Shown here: piece after piece, positions 57,610 to 64,000 of the stretch
How the letters are laid out: each line of letters begins with the position of its first letter
How positions within the stretch are numbered: position 1 is the first letter of the stretch
Assembly (NCBI GenBank): GCA_046328225.1
Contig: JAXLWZ010000007.1
Span: forward strand, 82,091 to 146,090
Source: Amarobacillus sp046328225
Lineage (GTDB): Bacteria > Chloroflexota > Dehalococcoidia > Tepidiformales > Tepidiformaceae
Length of the DNA: 64,000 nucleotides
Reading direction: 5' to 3'
Translations under genes and position numbers: made by a program
Notes under the pieces: model-generated
Told to the model about the DNA's origin: nothing
What the model saw: the letters and a program-made list of their open reading frames with translations, nothing else
Databases searched by the model: none

Positions 57610-57627
57610 GAGCCAACGCGATAGTTG
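57610..57627 (+). promoter_or_regulatory. Possible operator hairpin upstream of lipoprotein
   Basis: GCCAAC, GCGATA, GTTGGC: a 6-bp inverted repeat in the ~165-nt gap before the lipoprotein start. Could be an operator or RNA hairpin; no other support. Confidence 0.2.
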
Positions 57628-57657
57628 GCTGTACACGAAGTATCAGGGGAGTTCTCA

Positions 57658-58371
57658 ATGTCCAATGCCTTCGGGCGGCGCTCCTGGCGCCTCCTCGCAC
57701 TGCCGCTCGCCGCGGCCGCTCTCGCCGCGTTCGCCGCCTGCGGTGGTGATGACGATGCCGCCGACAGCGCCGAGCCGACCGCCGCCGTCTCCGGCGCCGC
57801 CACCACGGCCGCGACGAAGGCGCCCGAGGGTTCGCCGTCCGCCGCCGCCACCGGTTCGGCTTCGGCCACCCGCCGCACGAACGACGCGAAGGTCAACGCC
57901 GTCCTCGACGCCATCGAAAAGAAGGACGCGGCCGCGCTGGCGGCGCTGGCGAAGCCCGTGACCACGCCGTGCACCACCGTCGCCGGCGCGGGTGGCCCGC
58001 CGAAGTGCGACCAGGGCATCGCCAACAACACGCCCGTGACGAAGTTCCCGGTGCTCACCTGCGAGCTCTCCTTCATCGGCCCCGACCAGATCCAGTCCTA
58101 CTTCGCGAGCGGCCCGCTGGGCGCCGCCAACGTGAAGCTGTACGCCGTCACCTCCGTGAAGGACCCGGGCATGCTCGCCTACAACCCGCAGGGCGACTAC
58201 ATCGTCGTAATCGAGACCTCGGCGGCCACCGGCCCGGCCACGGGCTCGATGTTCAACCTCGATAAGGACGGCAAGGTCGTGAACTACTGGAGCGGGTGCG
58301 GCGCTTCGGCCACGCAGATCATGAGCGCGCAGGCGGGGACGAACGTCCTCCTCGCGCCGCCAGCCTCCTAG
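57658..58371 (+). CDS. Lipoprotein of unknown function whose 3' end is repeated downstream
   Basis: 237-aa lipoprotein: signal peptide with AAFAACGG lipobox (Cys ~28), an acidic then Ala/Thr-rich linker (to ~75), and a soluble domain with KVNAVLDAIEKKDAAALAAL, CTTVAGAGGPPKCDQG, FPVLTCELSFIGPDQIQSYF, YIVVIETSAATGPATGS and the C-terminal GKVVNYWSGCGASATQI end. No family recognised. Four Cys in the domain may form two disulfides. AGGGGAG lies seven bases before ATG 57658. The last ~100 coding bases plus terminator and heptamers are repeated three more times downstream (to 59145). Confidence 0.78.
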   Translation: MSNAFGRRSWRLLALPLAAAALAAFAACGGDDDAADSAEPTAAVSGAATTAATKAPEGSPSAAATGSASATRRTNDAKVNAVLDAIEKKDAAALAALAKPVTTPCTTVAGAGGPPKCDQGIANNTPVTKFPVLTCELSFIGPDQIQSYFASGPLGAANVKLYAVTSVKDPGMLAYNPQGDYIVVIETSAATGPATGSMFNLDKDGKVVNYWSGCGASATQIMSAQAGTNVLLAPPAS

Positions 58372-58505
58372 CCTCGAATCAGCCCCCCTCCCGGCCCCCG
58401 CGCGGCGGATTCCGTCGCGCGGGGGCTTTTTCGTGCTCGCGGCCGGGCCGCCCCGAACGGGGTCGATCCCCTGGGAACTGACAACCGGGAACTGGGAACT
58501 CTAAC
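58270..58505 (+). repeat. Tail-array unit A (functional 3' end plus terminator and heptamers)
   Basis: Runs from GGCAAGGTCGTGAAC in the gene through the stop codon, the terminator at 58394-58431, a dyad (CCCCGAACGGGGTCGATCCCC) and A heptamers (CTGGGAACTGACAACC, GGGAACT, GGGAACT). 236 bp. Template for three downstream copies. Confidence 0.88.
58394..58431 (+). terminator. Intrinsic terminator of the lipoprotein gene
   Basis: GCCCCCGCGCG with CGCGCGGGGGC (11-bp perfect stem) then TTTTTCG. The same hairpin recurs in each tail-array unit (about 58637, 58813 and 59045). Confidence 0.85.
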
Positions 58506-58733
58506 GGCAAGGTCGTGAACTACTGGAGCGGATGCGGCGCTTCGGCCACGCAGATCATGAGCGCGCAGGCGGGGACGAACGTGCTCCTCGCGCCGTCGGC
58601 CTCCTAGCAGCGATCCAGCCCCCTCCTGGCCCCCCGCGCGGCGAACTCCGTCGCGCGGGGGCTCTTTCATGCCCGCGCCCAGGCCACCCCGGGGCCGGTC
58701 CCCGGGAACTGGCAACCGGGAACTGGGAACTCG
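58506..58733 (+). repeat. Tail-array unit B (silent copy of the 3' end)
   Basis: Repeats the last 33 codons in frame and open to TAG (differences include a Gly GGG-GGA change and Pro-Ser in APSAS), then terminator, dyad and A heptamers. No start codon or promoter of its own. Confidence 0.87.
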
Positions 58734-58919
58734 TCATGAGCGCGCAGGCGGGGACGAACGTCCTCCTCGCGCCCCCGGCGCCCTAGCTTCGATTGGCCCC
58801 CCTCCCGGCCCCCGCGCGGCGAAAATCGTCGCGCGGGGGCTTTCTCATGCCCGCGGCCGGGCCACCCCGAACGGGGTCGATCCCCTGGGAACTGACAACC
58901 GGGAACTGGGAACTCCACC
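58734..58919 (+). repeat. Tail-array unit C (5'-truncated copy)
   Basis: Begins at ATGAGCGCGCAGGCG, i.e. ~70 bp later than the others, codes MSAQAGTNVLLAPPAP then TAG, terminator, dyad, A heptamers. Confidence 0.85.
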
Positions 58920-59145
58920 GGCAAGGTCGTGAACTACTGGAGCGGATGCGGCGCTTCGGCCACGCAGATCATGAGCGCGCAGGCGGGGACGAACGTCCTC
59001 CTCGCGCCGCCAGCCTCCTGGCCTCGAATCAGCCCCCTCCTGGCCCCCGCGCGGCGAACTCGTCGCGCGGGGGCTTTCATGCTCGCGCGGCCACCCGGAA
59101 CGGGGCCGATCCCCTGGGAACTGACAACCGGGAACTGGGAACTCC
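58920..59145 (+). repeat. Tail-array unit D (copy with lost stop codon)
   Basis: Full-length copy in which TAG has become TGG (SWPRISPL..), followed by terminator, dyad and A heptamers. Ordinary sequence resumes after 59145. Confidence 0.85.
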
Positions 59146-59385
59146 ATCGCGCACGAGATATTCCCCTAGGTGATATCCCCACGCTGGCCACCAGCGATCC
59201 ACCGATCTTTCCCATATGGCGCCGTATAGATTCGGGCGTGGGCCGGTTGGGTCTGTTTTTACGGTGCGAAGGGGGATGTTGACGAACCTGTAATGCGCCC
59301 TAACCTCAAGGGCGAGGGGATAGCGGTATGCTATCTCTCCATGGGTGCCGACCTGCCCCGTGGGACAGCGAACGGAGGGCCCGCG
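59146..59385. other. Lower-GC intergenic region with promoter-like signal
   Basis: About 240 bases after the tail array. TTGACG at 59278 with TAACCT 16 nt later is the best promoter candidate for the zinc-ribbon gene. No ORF or repeat of note. Confidence 0.35.
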
Positions 59386-59583
59386 ATGCAAGAAGAGGTC
59401 ATCGAGTTCGAGCTCGAATGCAGCGAGCACGGACGCCATCGCATCCTCACGCCCGCCGCGATGCCGCGCCCGCGGCACTGCGCGCACTGCCACCTCCCGC
59501 TCCTCAAGCGCGAAGAGATTCGCCGGTTCCGCATCGCCCCGCCGGTCGAGCGCCATAGCAATTCCGAGGCGTTCATCGGCTGA
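59386..59583 (+). CDS. Small zinc-ribbon-like protein
   Basis: 65 aa: MQEEVIEFELECSEHGRHRIL, MPRPRHCAHCHLPLLKREEI, then a basic Arg-rich C-terminus. Cys12-x2-His15 and Cys36-x2-Cys39 (with His41) can bind one zinc. ATG 59386 is chosen because GGAGGG lies seven bases upstream; upstream in-frame ATGs lack it. Function unknown; followed by a terminator shared with the convergent CoA-binding gene. Confidence 0.65.
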   Translation: MQEEVIEFELECSEHGRHRILTPAAMPRPRHCAHCHLPLLKREEIRRFRIAPPVERHSNSEAFIG

Positions 59584-59621
59584 TTCGGCCATCGCCCGGC
59601 CCACCCCGAGGCCACACCCAA

Positions 59622-59650
59622 ACGAGGCCAGCACGCACCGCTGGCCTCGT
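59622..59650. terminator. Bidirectional terminator
   Basis: ACGAGGCCAGC, loop ACGCACC, GCTGGCCTCGT followed by TCCG, between the convergent zinc-ribbon and CoA-binding genes. Confidence 0.72.
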
Positions 59651-59689
59651 TCCGTGTCCGGCCCCCGGCCGGCTTCGTCGCCTTCGACC

Positions 59690-60085
59690 CTACTGCGAGC
59701 GGTGTTCCACCATCGTGCAGCGGTCCTGCGCGACGGCGAGGCCGGCCGCGCGCGCGCGTTCGAGCCCCTGGGGATTCGTGATCCCCGCCTGCAGCCATAC
59801 CGCCCCCGCCCCGATGGCGATCGCTTCGTCGATGATGGGCCCCGTGTTCTCCGATCGCACGAAGACGTCGACGAGGTCCACATGCCCCGGCACGTCCGTG
59901 AGCCGCTCGTACGCCTGCTCCCCGAGGACGACATCGCCGGGCTGGCCCAGGTTCACGGGGATGATGCGGTAGCCCGCGCGCTGCAGATACGTCGCGATCT
60001 GGTGCGCGGGGCGGCTGGTGCGGGCATCGAGCCCGACCACGGCGATGGTCTTCGCGTTCATCAGGGCGGAAAGTGCGGCATCCAT
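59690..60085 (-). CDS. CoA-binding domain protein (YccU-like)
   Basis: 131-aa Rossmann-like CoA-binding protein: KTIAVVGLDARTSRPAHQIATYLQRAGYRIIPVNLG, DLVDVFVRSENTGPIIDEAIAIGAGAVWLQAGI and QDRCTMVEHRS, the single-domain form related to succinyl-CoA synthetase alpha subunits. Probable acyl-CoA sensor or regulator. ATG 60085 is preceded by TAGACT six bases upstream. Confidence 0.88.
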   Translation of the reverse strand: MDAALSALMNAKTIAVVGLDARTSRPAHQIATYLQRAGYRIIPVNLGQPGDVVLGEQAYERLTDVPGHVDLVDVFVRSENTGPIIDEAIAIGAGAVWLQAGITNPQGLERARAAGLAVAQDRCTMVEHRSQ

Positions 60086-60091
60086 GCCCCC

Positions 60092-60097
60092 AGTCTA
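60092..60097 (-). promoter_or_regulatory. -10 box TAGACT, leaderless start of CoA-binding gene
   Basis: TAGACT ends 6 nt before ATG 60085. Confidence 0.45.
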
Positions 60098-60224
60098 CGC
60101 CGCGTGGCATGCCATTGGTGCGCATCACGGACGGTCTTGTAATCGCATCCCATTCTGTTCTATCGTGCGGCGGCGCGGCCCGCGCAGTCCCTGGCGCACC
60201 GCGACATATCCCCGGAGTCCTGCC

Positions 60225-60629
60225 ATGAAGACCAACCTCGCCCACCTCCAATTCGTGGTCGCGCCCGCGAACCTGCCCTTCTATCGCGAACTGCTGACCT
60301 TCCTCGGCTGGAGCGCGATCATGGATACCGACGACGTCATCGGCTACGCGGGAAGCAACGGCGCCAGCGTCTGGTTCATGCCGAACGCCAACGGTGCCAC
60401 GAACGACTACGACGGCGCCGGCATGAACCACCTCGCCTTCGGCGCGGGCGCCCAGGCCGATGTCGACGCCGTGGCCGCGTGGCTGGGCGAGAAGTCCATC
60501 CCGGCCCTCTTCGAGACGCCCCGGCACCGCCCCGAGTTCTCCGGCGACGGCGCGACCTACTACCAGGTCATGTTCGAAAGCCCGGACCGCGTCCTCATGG
60601 AGGTCGTGTACACCGGCCCGAAGGAGTAG
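60225..60629 (+). CDS. VOC-superfamily (glyoxalase/bleomycin-resistance-like) protein
   Basis: 134-aa vicinal-oxygen-chelate fold: AHLQFVVAPANLPFYRELLTFLGW, GYAGSNGASVWFMP, GAGMNHLAFGAGAQADVDAVAAWLGEKSI and YYQVMFESPDRVLMEVVYTG. Metal-ligand positions His7 and His67 plus the Glu near the end (MEVVY) are kept, consistent with an enzyme rather than a binding protein. Substrate unknown. GGAG about six bases before ATG 60225. Confidence 0.85.
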   Translation: MKTNLAHLQFVVAPANLPFYRELLTFLGWSAIMDTDDVIGYAGSNGASVWFMPNANGATNDYDGAGMNHLAFGAGAQADVDAVAAWLGEKSIPALFETPRHRPEFSGDGATYYQVMFESPDRVLMEVVYTGPKE

Positions 60630-60634
60630 CAGCG

Positions 60635-61339
60635 CTACTTCCGCTTGCGCCCGCGGCGGCCCTTCCCGCCGCCGCGGGCCACCGGTTCCAGCGTCTTCGT
60701 GTCGATTTCGATGAGCTCCCAGCCCTCGGGCAGGCGCACCTCGGTCCCCGTGAGCTGCGCGATCGCCTGCCCGACGGCCATCGTGCGGTCCATGCCATCG
60801 GCCTGGTCCTCGGCCGGCACCGGCACCTGCGCGAGCGTGAGCCGCTTGCCGCTCACCTTCACGAGCGTGAGGGCGAACTGCCGCAGCGAATCCTGCTCCT
60901 CGTGCCAGCGGTCGCGCTCCTCGCCCTCGACGCTGATCTCGAGGTGGTCGATCTTCTCGAAGGGCACGAGCTCCTTCGTGCCGATGCCCATGCCCAGGTA
61001 CCCCTGCTGCCACGTCACCGAGTTCTTGCGCCGGTCGACGACCACGTCCGCGCCGGCGATCGAGCTCACCAGCGACATCGCCGAGACGGGCACCGCGAAG
61101 AGCAGGAAGAGCAGCATCAGGATGAGCGCCCACACCGGCGCCGACCCCTGATTCGTGCCGATCCACCACATGAACAGCCCCGAAAGCGCGAGCCCGCCGA
61201 GCGGCACCCATACCGTCGATCGCGCCGCCTTGATCTCGATCTTCTCATCGCCGATCACGGCCATCGAACGGTGCAGCATCACCTCGCGGCGGCCATCGCG
61301 GCGCCGGCTGCTGACGTGCTCGGGGAGGTCGAGGGGCAT
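60635..61339 (-). CDS. Membrane protein with two TM segments, unknown
   Basis: 234 aa: an N-terminal cytosolic ~40 residues, a TM hairpin (about 44-92, VWVPLGGLALSGLFMWWIG, VWALILMLLFLLFAVPVSAMSL), then a soluble domain with VVDRRKNSVTWQQGYLGMGIGTKELVPFEKIDHLEI and a C-terminal basic tail (GGGKGRRGRKRK). No family recognised. TACACT six bases before ATG 61339. Confidence 0.6.
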   Translation of the reverse strand: MPLDLPEHVSSRRRDGRREVMLHRSMAVIGDEKIEIKAARSTVWVPLGGLALSGLFMWWIGTNQGSAPVWALILMLLFLLFAVPVSAMSLVSSIAGADVVVDRRKNSVTWQQGYLGMGIGTKELVPFEKIDHLEISVEGEERDRWHEEQDSLRQFALTLVKVSGKRLTLAQVPVPAEDQADGMDRTMAVGQAIAQLTGTEVRLPEGWELIEIDTKTLEPVARGGGKGRRGRKRK

Positions 61340-61345
61340 GGCTCC

Positions 61346-61351
61346 AGTGTA
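61346..61351 (-). promoter_or_regulatory. -10 box TACACT, leaderless start of 61339 gene
   Basis: TACACT ends 6 nt before ATG 61339. Confidence 0.45.
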
Positions 61352-61379
61352 GTGAGCCCGCCCGAACGCGGTATGCGCC

Positions 61380-61595
61380 TTAGCGGCGGCGGCGCGTCTT
61401 GCGGTCGAAGCGCTGCCAGTACTCGTCGTAGGCGTCGTTCGCGCCCTTGCGGCCCTCGGCCAGCACGTCCTTCGCGGTGTCCTGGATGCCGAGCACGATC
61501 GCCCGCGCCCACGTCACGATCGCGTTCTCGCGCCGCGGCAGCGTCCAGTCGTCCTCGGCCGGGACGGGCGGCGTGGATTCCGGGCCGGTGCTCAT
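61380..61595 (-). CDS. Small basic protein coupled to 61592 membrane protein
   Basis: 71 aa: an acidic/Pro start, a helix (NAIVTWARAIVLGIQDTAKDVL) and a basic end (YWQRFDRKTRRRR). ATG 61595 overlaps the upstream stop by 4 nt (ATGA), so it is made with the membrane protein before it. No family recognised. Confidence 0.6.
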   Translation of the reverse strand: MSTGPESTPPVPAEDDWTLPRRENAIVTWARAIVLGIQDTAKDVLAEGRKGANDAYDEYWQRFDRKTRRRR

Positions 61596-62056
61596 TTCTT
61601 GCCCTTCGCGCGGCGGCGAATGCGGTCCGGGAGGCCACCGATGGCGCCTACGCCGGTGCGAACACCGCGTACAACAGAATACACACGAATAATCGGAGAA
61701 ACGACGGTCTCGCCCGCGAATTCCGTCGTCCCCTTCACGTTGTCCAGCGACTCCTTCAGCGAATCGAGCGCGGGCGCGGCGTGGTCCCGCACCAGGCGGC
61801 GAAGGACGAACACGAGGACGATGAGCGCGCCAATGAGGACGACGGCGAGCGCCCCGGCAAGCAGCCAGAAGAGGCCAACGAGAACGATGACGATATCGCG
61901 CCATTCGCTCCACGTATTAGGAGCGGCCCAGGAGTCAGGATTGGCGCCATCTGGATAGATGTTTCCGCCAAAGTACCCATCGACGAGCCACGAAAGCGTG
62001 AGGTAGGTGAGGACGATCAGGATCGCCGCGCCGATGACGGTGCCAAGGAAGCGCAT
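61592..62056 (-). CDS. Membrane protein with two TM segments, unknown
   Basis: 154 aa: TM at 4-24 (LGTVIGAAILIVLTYLTLSWL), a short outside loop with Trp residues (SWAAPNTWSEWRD), second TM (about 56-84), and a soluble helical tail (DHAAPALDSLKESLDNVKGTT) ending in basic residues (PDRIRRRAKGKK). ATG 62056 has GGGGGTGG upstream; a longer frame is unlikely. First gene of a two-gene unit with the 61380 gene. Divergent from the receiver gene. Confidence 0.65.
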   Translation of the reverse strand: MRFLGTVIGAAILIVLTYLTLSWLVDGYFGGNIYPDGANPDSWAAPNTWSEWRDIVIVLVGLFWLLAGALAVVLIGALIVLVFVLRRLVRDHAAPALDSLKESLDNVKGTTEFAGETVVSPIIRVYSVVRGVRTGVGAIGGLPDRIRRRAKGKK

Positions 62057-62140
62057 GACCACCCCCGGAGTGCGTTCGATACTAGTTCTTCGCATGCGGA
62101 AGGGGCAATCTTCGGTCGCGCGCATAACGAGCAGTGTTGC

Positions 62141-62146
62141 TATAGT
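62141..62146 (+). promoter_or_regulatory. -10 box TATAGT in the receiver-gene leader
   Basis: TATAGT lies 200 nt before the receiver start; no clear -35 element. If used it gives a ~190-nt leader containing the short ORF at 62201. Confidence 0.3.
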
Positions 62147-62200
62147 CCCCGCGCGGCACGGGAATACCCGGTGTCCAGTTTCCTATCAGGGAATCTCCCT

Positions 62201-62344
62201 ATGCGACGCGACTGCCAGCAGGCGGACAATGGTAGGGAACGTGCGCTGCCCCCGGGCGGCCGCGCGCCGTCGCCCGCCGCGGACACCCGCGGGAGGGACG
62301 CGGTGAGAGAGGCGAACCCCGCTTGCGCCACGGAGAGCCGGTAA
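62201..62344 (+). CDS. Possible 47-codon ORF upstream of the receiver gene
   Basis: ATG 62201, after GGGAATCTCCC, reads 47 codons to TAA, 2 nt before the receiver GTG (62347), so translation could be coupled. The product is Arg/Pro/Gly-rich with no features and may be spurious. Confidence 0.25.
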   Translation: MRRDCQQADNGRERALPPGGRAPSPAADTRGRDAVREANPACATESR

Positions 62345-62346
62345 CG

Positions 62347-62736
62347 GTGTCCCACGCGATCCTCGTCGTCGACGACGATGATCCCGTGCGCGTGATGCTT
62401 GCGCGCCTGCTGCGCACGCAGGGCTACGGCGTGGTCCAGGCTTCGAACGCCCAGGAAGCCCGCGCCCTCCTCGAAGACGAACGCCCCGACCTCGTGATCA
62501 GCGACATCGTCATGCCCGGGGAATCCGGCATCGAACTTCGCCGCGCCATCGCCACGCGCTGGCCGGGCCTCCCCGTCATCCTCATCAGCGGCTACAGCGC
62601 CGATGGCCCTGCCGAGTTCGCCGCCCGCACCGCGCACACCTACTTCGTCCAGAAGCCCTTCGCCGCCGACTACCTGCTCGCGCTCGTCGAAGAGACCCTC
62701 CAGGGCGTCGAAGGCCAGAAGCGCGCCGGCGCCTGA
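62347..62736 (+). CDS. CheY-like single-domain response regulator
   Basis: 129-aa receiver: acidic pair D10-D11 (VVDDDD), phosphoacceptor D53 (LVISDIVMP), S81 (ILISGYS) and K103 (VQKPF). The ISGYSAD..FVQKPF pattern resembles receivers found with HDFNNLL-type kinases such as the PAS kinase at 9.7 kb, although they are not linked. No output domain. Start taken as GTG 62347; a TTG 24 nt upstream is possible. Confidence 0.85.
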   Translation: MSHAILVVDDDDPVRVMLARLLRTQGYGVVQASNAQEARALLEDERPDLVISDIVMPGESGIELRRAIATRWPGLPVILISGYSADGPAEFAARTAHTYFVQKPFAADYLLALVEETLQGVEGQKRAGA

Positions 62737-62776
62737 CCACTCCTTCCCCTCTCACAGACCGAGTCTGAACGCTGCC

Positions 62777-64000
62777 TTATCCTTCGCCGTCCCCCGTTGT
62801 ACGCGCCCGAATATTCTCGATGAGGATACCGCACGGCTCCGGGCAGGGGATGGCGATGCCGCCCGCGGCGGGTTCGAGCGGCACGCCGGGGGGAAGCGCC
62901 CAGCGCGGCGAACGCACACAGCGCCCGCACGTTGCCCGCACGGCCGCCGCGCGCACGCCCTCGCCCGCCGCCGCGACGGTGCCGTACCGCCCCGATTGGC
63001 GCGCCAGCACGGCCTCCAGCTCGACGACACGGAGGCCGCCGTCCGCCTCCTGCCCGGCGTGCACGGCGGCGAGCGGGTAGACGGTCTCCAGCGCCGCGAA
63101 CAGCGCAGGCGCCGTCTCGCAGCGCACGGACCAACCCCCCGGGAGGCCAACTTCGCCCGTGAGCGGCCGGTAGCCGCCGCCGGGCCGCTCGCGCACCATC
63201 CCCGGCACGCGGGAGATGTCGATTTCGCGGCCGGCCACGGGCGGTTCCACCATCGCCGCGCCCCGTTCGAAGCGCACCGCCAGCTCGCCGAACGCGAACG
63301 GGACCCCGGCCGCGAAGGCAGACTCCACCCACGCGGGAATCGCCGCCGGCCGCGCGGGGGCAGCGCCCTCCCCGGCGAGGTCGAGAATCACGTCCGCGAC
63401 CGCCGGGTGCGTGCCCACCGCCCGCGCGTAGCGCAGCACCCGGCCGTCGCGGCGCGTCTCCGGCCCATCGAGCGCGAGGTCGGATGGGATGCTTTCGCCC
63501 ACGTGCCAGCCATCGGCGATGAAGAGCGGCACCACGATCACGCGCTCCGCCGCCGTCAGCTCGAGCACGCGCGACATGTGCGGCTCCTGCTCGAGGAAGA
63601 TGGTCACGACCTCCGCGAACCGGCCGGTCGCGGCGAGGAGCTCCGCCTGCAGGTAGACGTTCCGCTCCGAGTTCGGGTTCCTCGGCGTCCCGTGCCCGAG
63701 CACGGCGATGGCGTCCTCTGCCTCGGCGCCGGCCTCGACCGCGCGCTGGGCGATGACGTTCGCGAGCACGGCGTCGGCTCCGATGGGGGGTGTGTAGCGG
63801 ATGCGCATGCCGCCGCGCACGGTGAGGGCGCCATCGAGCCCCAGTTCCCTCGGGATGACGCTCTCCGTGAAGTAGCCGCTGCTGATGAACACGGGCACGG
63901 CCACCACCTCGTCCACCTCCAGCCCGTCCAGCGCCCGCGCGAACGAGGGCTCCTCCTTCCAGAACGCGGCCCGCACGGCATCGAAGGCGCCCATCGCGCG
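62777..64000 (-). CDS. CbiX-type chelatase with C-terminal Fe-S (DR2241-like) domain, 5' end beyond window
   Basis: Open to the right edge; the first ATG in view (63994) is probably internal, since the chelatase core already lacks its usual N-terminal GHGS strand. Two chelatase-like halves: PVFISSGYFTESVIPRELGL / RIRYTPPIGAD, then AIAVLGHGTPRNPN..YLQAELL..VVTIFLEQEPHM / IVVPLFIADGWHVGESIPSDL, ending RYARAVGTHPAV. The tail is a DR2241-type domain with Cys in ATCGRC and CPEPCG, likely a 4Fe-4S site. Expected to insert cobalt or iron into sirohydrochlorin-type tetrapyrroles; which metal is unknown. Confidence 0.85.
   Translation of the reverse strand, partial: RAMGAFDAVRAAFWKEEPSFARALDGLEVDEVVAVPVFISSGYFTESVIPRELGLDGALTVRGGMRIRYTPPIGADAVLANVIAQRAVEAGAEAEDAIAVLGHGTPRNPNSERNVYLQAELLAATGRFAEVVTIFLEQEPHMSRVLELTAAERVIVVPLFIADGWHVGESIPSDLALDGPETRRDGRVLRYARAVGTHPAVADVILDLAGEGAAPARPAAIPAWVESAFAAGVPFAFGELAVRFERGAAMVEPPVAGREIDISRVPGMVRERPGGGYRPLTGEVGLPGGWSVRCETAPALFAALETVYPLAAVHAGQEADGGLRVVELEAVLARQSGRYGTVAAAGEGVRAAAVRATCGRCVRSPRWALPPGVPLEPAAGGIAIPCPEPCGILIENIRARTTGDGEG

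Noticed and set aside
1..64000. Prophage or integrative element
   Set aside because: No integrase, terminase, capsid, portal or conjugation genes; only two IS elements and one partial toxin gene are mobile-type features.

Overview
The window is very GC-rich, with GC-saturated third codon positions, so that nearly every gene casts long shadow frames. It reads as a chromosomal segment of a Chloroflexota-like bacterium, perhaps a Dehalococcoidia/Tepidiforma-type lineage. That placement is an inference from gene content: CbiX fused to a DR2241-type Fe-S tail, F420-type luciferase-like oxidoreductase, NurA-HerA, a DUF2207-type membrane protein, short clan AA protease plus DUF5678 pair, and Pro/Thr-rich lipoproteins. 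There are no rRNA, tRNA, CRISPR or prophage genes. About 58 protein genes are supported.

Layout. 1-9.6 kb: end of a RelE/HigB-like toxin, an MrfA/YprA-type helicase, small regulatory and housekeeping genes, then a minus-strand run with an orphan Pycsar-type membrane effector, a membrane-anchored lytic transglycosylase and a PAAR-like (DUF4280) spike protein. 9.7-18.5 kb: a soluble histidine kinase with about 12 PAS domains, a GDPD-like protein and a class A penicillin-binding protein. 18.6-30.6 kb: methyltransferases, an IS3 element, SDR, PIG-L deacetylase, lipoprotein, Fpg-type glycosylase, a heme-copper-oxidase-like membrane protein, a protease/DUF5678 pair, and a dead and an intact Cu,Zn-SOD in tandem. 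30.6-39 kb: ilvB-ilvN, enoyl-CoA hydratase, rnhB-yraN, cyclic-nucleotide sensor, an IS630 element, CsbD. 39-46 kb: nurA-HAS barrel-herA, zinc-ribbon RNase HI, SugE, LLM oxidoreductase. 46-64 kb: amidase, sirtuin, a two-propeller RCC1 surface protein, DUF2207 protein, a lipoprotein with a tandem array of silent copies of its 3' end, small membrane proteins, a receiver protein and a CbiX chelatase cut by the right edge.

Two signals run through the whole window. (1) Most intergenic gaps hold composite arrays of 7-bp tandem repeats, here lettered A (GGGAACT), B (CCTCGAG), C (TTTCTCT), D (GTGCTGA), E (CCTCATT), F (TAGCTAT) and G (CCGACGG), often around a GC-rich dyad (CAACCCCGGGGGAG / CTCCCCCGGGGTTG). 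The modules follow a preferred order, and both insertion sequences have landed inside such arrays. (2) At least 15 genes have a TANNNT -10 box only 6-8 nt before the start codon and no Shine-Dalgarno site, which predicts leaderless mRNAs; genes inside operons instead carry GGAGG-type sites.

The most unusual items are the heptamer elements, the cassette-like 3'-end array at 58.3-59.1 kb, the PAAR-like plus transglycosylase pair, the orphan Pycsar effector, the SOD duplicate that lost its metal site, and a small coiled-coil protein carrying a ParB-type GLGKGLGALIP motif.
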